5,027 nucleotides of DNA, from assembly GCA_937124525.1 (NCBI GenBank), contig CAKZLA010000069.1, forward strand, positions 1 through 5,027, written 5' to 3'. A model generated the notes under the pieces. The model was not told the origin of the DNA. It worked only from the letters and a program-made list of their open reading frames with translations, and searched no databases. The position numbers and the translations under genes were made by a program. Positions 1-5,027 of this stretch are shown one piece after another. Source of the stretch: an uncultured Desulfobacterium sp. GTDB taxonomy: Bacteria > Desulfobacterota > Desulfobacteria > Desulfobacterales > Desulfobacteraceae. Each line of letters begins with the position of its first letter. Within the stretch, counting starts at the first letter, position 1.

Positions 1-164
1 TATTCGGCAAGAATATCCCCTGTGACACTGGCATTGAAAAGCCAGTTCAGGCGATAGTTCAGGGTTTCTTCCCCCCGGCAGGAAGGTGCCATAAACATGG
101 AGGCGCTAAAAACTGCGCATGAAATAAAAAGGATAAAAAATAATTGCATGGTGTTTTTTTTCAT
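1..164 (-). CDS. ABC transporter substrate-binding protein, NMT1/THI5-like (N-terminal part only)
   Basis: The first 54 codons of an exported solute-binding protein are visible; the rest lies beyond the left edge. The start is ATG at 164, preceded by a strong Shine-Dalgarno (GGAGGAA, about 6 bases upstream). Its ATG overlaps the stop of the permease gene (ATGA, 4 bases), which indicates translational coupling. The product begins MKKN, followed by a hydrophobic stretch (about residues 7-27) typical of a Sec signal peptide. Cys16 and Cys29 are possible but poor lipobox cysteines, so periplasmic versus lipoprotein is unresolved. After the signal comes LNYRLNWLFNAS (residues 35-46), which resembles the first strand and loop of NMT1/THI5-type binding proteins (usual form LNWxPNAxxxG). 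In this family the protein captures the ligand outside the inner membrane and delivers it to the permease. The ligand could be a thiamine precursor, sulfonate, nitrate or riboflavin-like compound; the visible part does not say which. Confidence 0.8.
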   Translation of the reverse strand, partial: MKKNTMQLFFILFISCAVFSASMFMAPSCRGEETLNYRLNWLFNASVTGDILAE

Positions 165-928
165 GGGATTTCCTCCGGGTCAACAATGACCCATTTTTTG
201 ATGATTTTTTCCCCCATCCATTCCAAGGTGCCCTGGTAAAGGGAAAGAAAAATACCAATGAGAAAAAGGGCCGCCAGAATTTTTGAAAGATCGCTCTGGT
301 AAAGGGCAATGCGGATGGCATGGCCAATACCGGCGTTGGCTGCAATGAATTCCGCCACAATGGTGCCTGCCATGGCCAGGGTGGCACTGCCAGAGATAAC
401 GGTGGTGAGCTTTCGGATATTTTCAAAGGCCCGGATCTTGATTTCCAGCTGCCAGCGCATCCTGCCCGTGGCCAGATAAAAATGTTCAATGTCGGTGATG
501 GGCTCGGACATGATACTCACCACGGACAAGAGCAGGGGGAAATAGCAGATCATGGCGGCAATGATCAGGCGTGAAGCAAACCCGTCCCCGAGCAGGATAA
601 AGATTATGGGGGCCACGGCCACAATGGGGTATGCCTGTATGTTATAGGCAGCGGCCTTGATAAAGGAACCGATCCAGCTGCTTTTCCGGGCCGCCGTGCC
701 AATGGAGAAGGCCATGATAATGGAGAGGATTTGGCCAATCATGGCCACCCCCAGGGTATTTAGTACATCGTACAGATAGCCGTTGGCAACGTCCAGGCTG
801 GTGGTCCAGATTTCCATGAACCCTGGGATCACATAATCAGATAGCCCCAGGATTGATTTAAGGGATAAGAGAAAGCCAATCCCTGCACCATATACAATGA
901 AAAATTGTGAAATTCGTCTAACAAGCAT
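161..928 (-). CDS. ABC transporter permease, BPD_transp_1 / SsuC-ThiX-like
   Basis: A 255-residue inner-membrane permease of the NitT/TauT type; the length is normal for the family. I see about six hydrophobic segments, near residues 10-28, 58-78, 98-114, 120-140, 182-196 and 216-233. The cytoplasmic EAA loop that contacts the ATPase is at about 148-172 (HFYLATGRMRWQ), with the conserved glycine at 155. The following SATLAMAGTIVAEFIAANAG (180-199) matches the usual family block ending VAEFIxxNxGlG. The ATG at 928 was chosen because it has GGGG about 7 bases upstream and gives a full family N-terminus. It overlaps the end of the ATPase gene by 11 bases, and its stop overlaps the start of the binding-protein gene. 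The gene order (ATPase, permease, binding protein) gives one importer. The substrate is not deducible: ThiX, RibX, SsuC and TauC relatives share this architecture. Confidence 0.92.
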   Translation of the reverse strand: MLVRRISQFFIVYGAGIGFLLSLKSILGLSDYVIPGFMEIWTTSLDVANGYLYDVLNTLGVAMIGQILSIIMAFSIGTAARKSSWIGSFIKAAAYNIQAYPIVAVAPIIFILLGDGFASRLIIAAMICYFPLLLSVVSIMSEPITDIEHFYLATGRMRWQLEIKIRAFENIRKLTTVISGSATLAMAGTIVAEFIAANAGIGHAIRIALYQSDLSKILAALFLIGIFLSLYQGTLEWMGEKIIKKWVIVDPEEIP

Positions 929-1610
929 TCATGATCCCCAATAAGACTGCATCCAGTTCATGGCTGTTTATGACATCATTCCGGTGGATATTCAATCCTT
1001 TTATCAGGCTTGTCTGGGGCAGTTTGCCTGCCTTTAAAAGTACCAGGATAGCATCACTGAATTTGGACACTTCCATGAGATTGTGGGAGATGTAAAGAAA
1101 AAATCTTTGGGGAAACAGTTCCTTTATTCTAAAAATAATATTCTCCTTGGAGCGTTCATCCACATTGGCAAGGCTTTCATCCATGACCAGGAGATCAAAT
1201 TCCTGGAGCAGATATCGGATCAGGTTAATGCGATTTTGCTGGCCAAGAGAGAGCTGGGAGAATTTTTGATTCATGAAGGGGTCCATGCCAAAGGTTTTCA
1301 CCAATTCCAGGCAAAGGTCTGCCATGCCAGGAGGGGTGACTTTTTCCAGGTGATGGCCAATGGAAGACCACCCCGGCAGTCGCTCCTGGTTGTAGGTGTA
1401 CAGGAAGATGGCGTTTTCCTTTTTAAGAATCTCACCGGTATATCCGTTGATATCACCGGTCAAAAGCTTGGCAAAGGAGGTTTTTCCCACACCGGAAGGT
1501 CCAAACAGGGCATGAAACCCTGGGGTGTCAAGTTTAAAGGAAATATCCTGGAACACAAATTCAGGGGACTGGGGGTAGCGGTATCCCAGATTCCGACATT
1601 CAAGAAACAT
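918..1610 (-). CDS. ABC transporter ATP-binding protein (NitT/TauT type)
   Basis: A 230-residue ABC ATPase that powers import through the adjacent permease. Motifs in order: Walker A GPSGVGKTS (37-45); Q-loop region NQERLPGW (74-81), equivalent to the family's FQDxRLLPW; signature LSLGQQNRI (120-128), a variant of LSGGQQRV; Walker B LLVMDES (140-146) with catalytic Glu145; D-loop LANVD (147-151); and the switch histidine in ISH (His176). All catalytic residues are present, so the protein should be active. Two departures are visible: Leu replaces the first Gly of the signature, and the protein is slightly shorter than the usual 240-260 residues of SsuB/TauB relatives. The ATG at 1610 lies 3 bases after the serB stop. 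GGGGAG at the end of serB serves as its ribosome binding site, so translation is probably coupled to serB. The 3' end overlaps the permease start. Confidence 0.93.
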   Translation of the reverse strand: MFLECRNLGYRYPQSPEFVFQDISFKLDTPGFHALFGPSGVGKTSFAKLLTGDINGYTGEILKKENAIFLYTYNQERLPGWSSIGHHLEKVTPPGMADLCLELVKTFGMDPFMNQKFSQLSLGQQNRINLIRYLLQEFDLLVMDESLANVDERSKENIIFRIKELFPQRFFLYISHNLMEVSKFSDAILVLLKAGKLPQTSLIKGLNIHRNDVINSHELDAVLLGIMNAC

Positions 1611-1613
1611 TTC

Positions 1614-2837
1614 TCAGCTCCCCTTGGGAATTTCTCGATCGTGCATGCCAATGAGATAAAGAAGTCCATCCAGTCCCACACTGGAGATGGCCGTTTCTGC
1701 CCGGGCCCGGACAATGGGTTTGGCATTAAAGGCCACCCCCAGGCCCGCAATGGTGATCATGGGCAGATCGTTGGCCCCGTCCCCCACGGCAATGGTCTGT
1801 TCAATGGAAATATTTTCTTTTTTAGCCAGGTGTTTCAACAGGCAGGCTTTTTTGTCACCGTCAATGATGTCGCCGGTGACCTCTCCTGTGACCACACCGT
1901 CCCGGATCACCAGTTCATTGGCATGGAGATAATCAAACCCCAGTTTTTTCTTAAGATATTTTCCCACAAAGGTGAACCCGCCGGAAAGAATTCCAAGTTT
2001 GTATCCCAGCCCCTTCAGGGTCCGGCTGACTAACTCCACCCCCTCAGAAAGGGGCAGATTGGCCGCCATGTCCTTTAGTTCCTCTTCTTTAAGCCCTTTG
2101 AGCAGGGCCACCCGTTTTTTAAAACTCTCCTTAAAGTCAATTTCACCCCGCATGGCTGACTCTGTGATTTTTGCCACGGCATCCCCCACACCGGCAAGTT
2201 TGGCCAGTTCATCAATGACTTCGGCCTGGATCAGGGTGGAGTCCATGTCAAATACCACAAGCTTTCTGTTCTTGCTGTAGATATTATCTATATGGAAAGA
2301 AATGTCTATGCCGGTCTCCTGGGAGATCTCCATAAAATCCCCCCGCATGGATTTTATGTTGGCCGGGGTGCCGCTCACCGTGAGTTGGATGCTGGCCCGG
2401 GTGGGAAGATTCAGCCCGTTCTTCAGGGAAATTCTGCCGGTGAGGCGGGTGATGCCGTCAATGTTGAGATCATTTTCAGCAATAACGGCGGTGACCCGGG
2501 AAATCTGAAGGGCTGTGATCTTTTTACCCAACAGTGTGATGACCCGGCGCTCTTTGCCCTGGGCCTGGACCCAGCGTTCATATTCATTGATTTCAACGGA
2601 TTTTATTTCCACCGCCAGGTTTCTTTTATGTCCTTCGTAGAGCATGTCCTTGAAGATGGATGAAAAGTCGGTGTTAACGGGGATTTCCACAAGTATCCCC
2701 AATGAAATGTGCTCATGGATCACGGATTGACCAATATCCAGTACATTGACATTATAGTGGGCCAGAATGGCGGTGAAACAGGTATCCAGGCCTTTGTTGT
2801 CCTGGCCTGAGATGTTGATGAGAATAATTTTGCTCAT
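1614..2837 (-). CDS. serB: Phosphoserine phosphatase SerB with two N-terminal ACT domains
   Basis: A 407-residue cytoplasmic enzyme predicted to hydrolyse O-phospho-L-serine to L-serine, the last step of the phosphorylated serine pathway. Residues 1-90 and about 97-180 look like two ACT domains, small-molecule sensing folds often found in long SerB proteins. The HAD phosphatase domain runs from about 192 to 398. Motif I is FDMDSTLIQAEVIDELA (196-212), with nucleophile Asp197 and general acid Asp199. Glu206 in the EVIDELA segment is typical of SerB. Motif II is SGGF (Ser285), the motif-III lysine is in DGDKK (328-330), and the acidic motif is GDGANDLPM (352-360) with Asp353 and Asp357. The length fits ACT-ACT-HAD SerB (about 400) rather than the short 210-residue form. 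The ATG at 2837 gives a full first ACT strand (SKIILINISGQD); the upstream ribosome site is weak (AAGATAAAAATAC). It is the first gene of the minus-strand operon. No serine-pathway gene is in view, so the link to the importer is positional only. Confidence 0.95.
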   Translation of the reverse strand: MSKIILINISGQDNKGLDTCFTAILAHYNVNVLDIGQSVIHEHISLGILVEIPVNTDFSSIFKDMLYEGHKRNLAVEIKSVEINEYERWVQAQGKERRVITLLGKKITALQISRVTAVIAENDLNIDGITRLTGRISLKNGLNLPTRASIQLTVSGTPANIKSMRGDFMEISQETGIDISFHIDNIYSKNRKLVVFDMDSTLIQAEVIDELAKLAGVGDAVAKITESAMRGEIDFKESFKKRVALLKGLKEEELKDMAANLPLSEGVELVSRTLKGLGYKLGILSGGFTFVGKYLKKKLGFDYLHANELVIRDGVVTGEVTGDIIDGDKKACLLKHLAKKENISIEQTIAVGDGANDLPMITIAGLGVAFNAKPIVRARAETAISSVGLDGLLYLIGMHDREIPKGS

Positions 2838-2959
2838 GTATTTTTATCTTTTGTGTGTTTCAACTTTTTTTATGAAACTCGTATTTTTCCGGTACCCGGG
2901 TGCATCTGTTATCGAGTTCCAAATTTTGTTGTATGTTCATAAAAAATCGGCAAGAAAAC

Positions 2960-2980
2960 CCCTGGCGCTTAACATCAGGG
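2960..2980 (-). terminator. Weak possible terminator hairpin (minus strand)
   Basis: Read on the minus strand, CCCTG (2980-2976) pairs with CAGGG (2964-2960) across an 11-base loop and is followed by GTTTTCTTG. The stem is only 5 bp and the T run is short, so this is a weak candidate. If real, it would end a leftward transcript coming from the right before the serB promoter. No such gene now lies upstream in matching DNA, which would fit loss or replacement of the original neighbour. Confidence 0.2.
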
Positions 2981-3151
2981 ATGAATTACCGGGTTTGTGA
3001 GTCTTGAAATTCAATATATTTCCTGATTCATCCATAGGTACAGCAATGTTTTTTGATTTGTATTTACCCAGGGAGGGGGCAGGCGGTACTGCCGGAAATT
3101 CACCACTGCCAGGGTGCTTGACTCATCTAAAAAATTCTTGGGTAACCTACC

Positions 3152-3163
3152 ATGCCATGGCAT
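3152..3163. repeat. 12-base perfect palindrome ATGCCATGGCAT
   Basis: A perfect inverted repeat with no spacer sits 31 bases before the VWA-peptidase start codon, just where the sequence turns AT-rich. A symmetric site in a promoter-proximal position could be an operator for a dimeric repressor, but no regulator is encoded in the window. A chance palindrome of this size is also possible. Confidence 0.3.
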
Positions 3164-3194
3164 TGGATTCAATATTTTTAAAAGTGAATTAAAA

Positions 3195-4418
3195 ATGTCT
3201 TTTTCAAATGAACAACCTTTAATTTCTCAACAAGAAATTTGGAAAGCAGTGTCATTAAAAAAAATTATTCATGAAATAGTACAAGATGCAAGATTTAAAG
3301 GATTATCTACATATATTGTAAATATTAAATTTTTCTGGTCTAGACAAATTCCTACAGCATGTGCTGGTCATGGTTTTATTTTCTTTAATCCAGACTTCTT
3401 TGATAAAATTCCAGAAGAAAGCAGAAAAACAGTAATTGCTCATGAAATTTGGCATCTAATTCTCAGACATCTCGATAGAGGTAAAAAGTATGATCCTTAT
3501 ATCTTTAATGAAGCAGCAGATTATGTAATTAATAATTCTCTTCTTAATGATGGATTTACTTTTGATGGAACAGATGCATTATTAAATCCTCTATATGGAA
3601 ATCAATCAACAGAAGAAGTTTATAAACAAATTTGGAAAGAAAATAAAAAATTAAATAAATCTTCAATTAAAGAAAATCATATTACTTCTGAACAAATTGA
3701 AGATCTTATCGATAAAGCAGCAAAACAAGAAAATCCAGCTTCATCTTTAGAAGATCAAAAAGAAAAAGCTGAAAAAATTCTTAAAAAACATCAAGAAAAT
3801 ATAGGACGAAAAACAGCTAATAAACAAATAATCTTAGAAGTTACTTCAGAAAAAATTAAAATTTTAGAAAGTACTTTTCCTGAAATTTTTAAAGATTATT
3901 TAACAGATCCTCTTACAGGAGGTAAAAGAACTTTTCTTCGTCCAAATAGAAGACAGCATAATAATTCTAGTTCTTTAAGACTTCCTGGAAGGTTTCCTAA
4001 AAGAGGAGAAAAAAATAGATTAACTCATTTAGTTTATGCTCTTGATGTTTCTGGTTCTATTAACCAAAAACAAGCAAAACAATTTAATCAATCTGTTTTT
4101 ACAATTAAAAGTCTTCTTAATCCTTCCAAACTTACTGTATTATTTTTTGATACAAAAATTGTATTAGAAAAAACTTTTAGAGATATAGATACTTATACTG
4201 ATATTACTGTAAAAGCAGGTGGAGGAACCAATCTAACTGATGTGTATAAGAGAACTCGGGAATTAAAACCTGAAGCTCTAGTAGTTTTTACAGACCTTAT
4301 GGTTAATATTCCCCCTAAAGAAGAATGGGAGTCTATTTGGTTAATTCCAGAAAAAACTACTAGAGTGCCACATAATATTTATGGTAAAATTTATCTTATT
4401 CCTGATTTTAAAAAATAG
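3195..4418 (+). CDS. DUF2201-type predicted metallopeptidase with C-terminal VWA domain
   Basis: A 407-residue soluble protein with two domains. The N-terminal part (about 15-135) has HEIWHLILRH (83-92), a HExxHxxxxH zinc-site pattern, followed by FNEAADYVINNSLL (104-117), the usual partner block in which Asp109 may help bind metal. A charged Lys/Glu-rich linker covers about 145-225. FLRPNRR (247-253) and LPG lead into the von Willebrand A domain (about 277-400). All MIDAS residues are visible: DVSGS (Asp284, Ser286, Ser288), Thr345 in GGGTN and Asp367 in FTD. Family members usually work next to a MoxR-type AAA+ ATPase in a chaperone-like or proteolytic pair, and they occur in many phages and bacteria. 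No such ATPase is in the window, and the exact substrate is unknown. ATG at 3195 is preferred; an in-frame GTG at 3114 would add 27 residues that do not look like the family. No clear Shine-Dalgarno is present. Codon choice is strongly A/T-ended (AAA, TTA, ATT, AAT), unlike the serB operon, which suggests phage or foreign origin. Confidence 0.88.
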   Translation: MSFSNEQPLISQQEIWKAVSLKKIIHEIVQDARFKGLSTYIVNIKFFWSRQIPTACAGHGFIFFNPDFFDKIPEESRKTVIAHEIWHLILRHLDRGKKYDPYIFNEAADYVINNSLLNDGFTFDGTDALLNPLYGNQSTEEVYKQIWKENKKLNKSSIKENHITSEQIEDLIDKAAKQENPASSLEDQKEKAEKILKKHQENIGRKTANKQIILEVTSEKIKILESTFPEIFKDYLTDPLTGGKRTFLRPNRRQHNNSSSLRLPGRFPKRGEKNRLTHLVYALDVSGSINQKQAKQFNQSVFTIKSLLNPSKLTVLFFDTKIVLEKTFRDIDTYTDITVKAGGGTNLTDVYKRTRELKPEALVVFTDLMVNIPPKEEWESIWLIPEKTTRVPHNIYGKIYLIPDFKK

Positions 4419-4426
4419 GTTTTAAT

Positions 4427-4468
4427 ATGAACAAGCAAGTAATAGTCCCAGAGGACTATTATTTGTGA
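4427..4468 (+). CDS. 13-codon mini-ORF MNKQVIVPEDYYL, possible truncated gene start
   Basis: ATG at 4427 lies 8 bases after the VWA-peptidase stop and is followed by 13 sense codons and TGA. The peptide MNKQVIVPEDYYL reads like the beginning of an ordinary protein (basic residues, a beta strand, then an acidic-aromatic turn) cut off by a stop. No good Shine-Dalgarno precedes it. The composition changes right after codon 13, so it may be the first codons of the next gene of an AT-rich cluster, broken at a junction. It overlaps a strong hairpin almost completely, so the reading may equally be a by-product of that structure. There is no independent support for translation. Confidence 0.2.
   Translation: MNKQVIVPEDYYL
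4436..4465 (+). terminator. 13-bp hairpin after the VWA-peptidase gene
   Basis: CAAGTAATAGTCC (4436-4448) pairs with GGACTATTATTTG (4453-4465) around a CAGA loop, with one G-U pair on the plus-strand transcript. It begins 17 bases after the VWA-peptidase stop and lies between two converging genes, a position expected of a terminator or 3'-end protector. There is no U run after the stem on either strand, so it is not a classic intrinsic terminator. A transcript-stabilising stem or a recombination site are alternatives. Confidence 0.45.
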
Positions 4469-4483
4469 AGTGAACCGTGTAAC

Positions 4484-4507
4484 GGGTGGGCAAGCCATCA
4501 ATCACCC
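4484..4507. repeat. Short inverted repeat GGGTG / CACCC
   Basis: GGGTG (4484-4488) and CACCC (4503-4507) are inverted across a 14-base spacer that contains the DegV-like stop codon. On the plus strand it is followed by TTTAATT, so it could be part of a weak bidirectional transcript end. It sits in a small G/C-rich island (about 4470-4496) between two AT-rich stretches. The stem is too short for a firm call. Confidence 0.2.
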
Positions 4508-4902
4508 TTTAATTGAGGAGATTTAATAAAAGCTGAAATTTCTTCTTCGCCGATTACTTCTTTATCACCTACCTTATTAATTTTTTCGATAAGCTTTTCT
4601 TTAGCGAAACATCCATTTTTATATGTATCACTAATTTTAGAAGAGAGGAAAATGGCTATTATAGTATTTCCTTTTTGGATCTCGACTTCAAATGCATGAA
4701 AAATCTCCTCACTAGCCAATGGCTTAGTACGAGGAATTTTATTAGTTTTTTTTATAAGCTCATAAAAGCTCTCGTTGGATATTTGCGTTTCAGGTATCTC
4801 TTTTCCGTCAATTTCGATAGTGAGGGGTATGACTGCTATATCAAATTCCGATTGAATGTCGTTAGGTACATAAGATGTAGAATCAGTAAAAATTTTAATC
4901 AT
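4498..4902 (-). CDS. DegV-family N-terminal fragment with unrelated tail
   Basis: A 134-codon ORF whose first 95 or so residues match the start of DegV fatty-acid-binding proteins. MIKIFTDSTS (1-10) is the family's opening TDST motif, IPLTIEIDGKE (25-35) the second strand, and IPRTKPLASEEIF (56-68) corresponds to the LPTTSQPSPGEF block. FLSSKISDTY (85-94) corresponds to the SSxLSGTY block. In full DegV proteins (about 280 residues) the polypeptide continues into the lipid-binding second half. Here it is replaced by about 40 Lys/Glu/Ile-rich residues (CFAKEKLIEKINKVGDKEVI and on to LKGD) that I do not recognise. The two other forward frames do not restore DegV sequence nearby, so a simple frameshift is unlikely. 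AAGGGG, 7 bases before the ATG, is a good ribosome site. The gene follows the TsaD fragment after 17 bases. A fatty-acid-binding role is unlikely for so short a protein. Confidence 0.6.
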   Translation of the reverse strand: MIKIFTDSTSYVPNDIQSEFDIAVIPLTIEIDGKEIPETQISNESFYELIKKTNKIPRTKPLASEEIFHAFEVEIQKGNTIIAIFLSSKISDTYKNGCFAKEKLIEKINKVGDKEVIGEEEISAFIKSPQLKGD

Positions 4903-4919
4903 GTATAAGCCCCTTACAT

Positions 4920-5027
4920 CTATTTAGCTAAGGCTAAAGTTTTAGCTGTCACCACGCCTACCATAAGAGCGCCCATAAGCCCTGGTCTTGATGTTACTGT
5001 AATGCCGTCCACATCATCCCAAGACTT
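4920..5027 (-). pseudogene. tsaD: TsaD/Gcp/Kae1 fragment ending prematurely
   Basis: The reading frame enters from the right edge and gives 35 codons to a TAG at 4922-4920. The segment [20 protein letters not shown] and the following [13 protein letters not shown] match the TsaD block WxDIDGIAVTxGPGLxGALLVGVxxAKxLAxA, found roughly 75-110 residues into full proteins. TsaD is the catalytic subunit of the complex that adds threonylcarbamoyl to adenosine 37 of ANN-decoding tRNAs, and the normal length is about 340 residues. Here the frame stops just before the expected HLEGH-type metal-binding motif, so the C-terminal two thirds, including the metal site, is missing. The protein cannot be an active transferase on its own. 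Arg replaces the usual Gly before PGL (SRPGL); some lineages may carry this naturally. The G+C of this piece (about 45%) is higher than in the ORF after it. It is either a pseudogene remnant or a piece cut at a junction. The 5' end lies outside the window. Confidence 0.7.

Larger units (their letters stand above)
2838..3194. other. Divergent intergenic region with composition shift
   Basis: These 357 bases separate serB (leftward) from the VWA-peptidase gene (rightward), so promoters for both should lie here. Short ORFs in it, such as one from 3004 to 3192 on the plus strand, have no recognisable family signature or convincing ribosome site, and I do not call them. The left two thirds has the mixed composition of the operon; from about 3167 onwards the DNA becomes A/T-dominated like the gene that follows. 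TTGACT at 3118-3123 with TAACCT at 3143-3148 (19-base spacer) is a possible but poor sigma-70 promoter for the rightward gene. No tRNA, insertion-sequence end or riboswitch that I recognise is present. Confidence 0.6.

Noticed and set aside
106..489. Minus-strand 127-codon frame overlapping the permease and binding-protein genes
   Set aside because: It is an alternative frame of the permease gene, with Trp/Pro/Ser-rich composition typical of out-of-frame translation.
1083..2033. Long plus-strand open frame of 316 codons opposite the ATPase and serB
   Set aside because: It lies antisense to two genes with full catalytic motifs, spans their boundary and has no recognisable domain. It is an antisense shadow of the coding strand.
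2292..2663. Plus-strand open frame of 123 codons inside serB
   Set aside because: It is antisense to the two ACT domains, with no ribosome site or family motif.
3004..3192. Plus-strand 62-codon frame in the intergenic gap
   Set aside because: No family resemblance and no ribosome site; it crosses the composition boundary and is best explained by chance.
4466..4497. tRNA or group I intron end suggested by the G/C-rich, foldable island
   Set aside because: I could not build a cloverleaf or find intron core elements; only 3-5 bp stems are present.
4427..4513. Recoding of TGA as Trp to extend the mini-ORF past Leu13
   Set aside because: The neighbouring VWA gene uses TGG for Trp at expected positions, and the read-through product has no protein-like pattern.
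4675..4908. Plus-strand open frame of 77 codons opposite the DegV-like ORF
   Set aside because: It is antisense to recognisable DegV motifs and has no support of its own.
1..5027. CRISPR array, insertion sequence or long direct repeats flanking the AT-rich segment
   Set aside because: No regularly spaced repeats, transposase motifs or matching flanking repeats were seen by eye on either strand.

Overview
The window is a mosaic of three stretches that differ in base composition, gene style and gene integrity. I counted G+C on single 60-base lines: about 52% at 2041-2100, about 30% at 4021-4080, about 30% at 4861-4920 and about 45% at 4921-4980. The left part suggests a mid-GC Gram-negative bacterium. 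A deltaproteobacterial sulfate reducer (Desulfobacter/Desulfobacula type) is my impression from sequence style only. The middle looks phage-like or of other low-GC origin. The right end carries cut-down pieces of two common bacterial genes.

Region 1 (1 to about 2837, minus strand) is a tight operon read from right to left. It encodes a two-ACT-domain phosphoserine phosphatase (SerB), then an ABC transporter ATPase, its inner-membrane permease, and the start of an exported NMT1/THI5-type substrate-binding protein that runs off the left edge. Spacings are +3, -11 and -4 bases, so the genes are probably co-transcribed and translationally coupled. The transporter is a complete NitT/TauT/ThiXYZ-type importer as far as can be seen. 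Its substrate cannot be read from the sequence.

Region 2 (2838-3194) is a divergent intergenic stretch of 357 bases with no convincing gene. It holds a few weak inverted repeats and a 12-base perfect palindrome. The composition shift to AT-rich DNA falls near its right end.

Region 3 (3195 to about 4465, plus strand) holds one intact AT-rich gene for a DUF2201-type predicted metallopeptidase fused to a von Willebrand A domain. Both the HExxHxxxxH site and all five MIDAS residues are present. The MoxR-type AAA+ ATPase that normally partners such proteins is absent from the window. A 13-codon mini-ORF and a 13-bp hairpin that overlaps it follow directly.

Region 4 (about 4466-5027, minus strand) holds a TsaD fragment that stops before the metal-binding motif. 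Seventeen bases later comes a 134-codon ORF with a DegV N-terminal third joined to an unrelated Lys/Glu-rich tail. Both look like gene remnants or captured fragments.

The main open question is whether regions 3 and 4 are a real horizontally acquired or decaying segment, or whether the contig is an assembly chimera. The sequence alone does not decide this.
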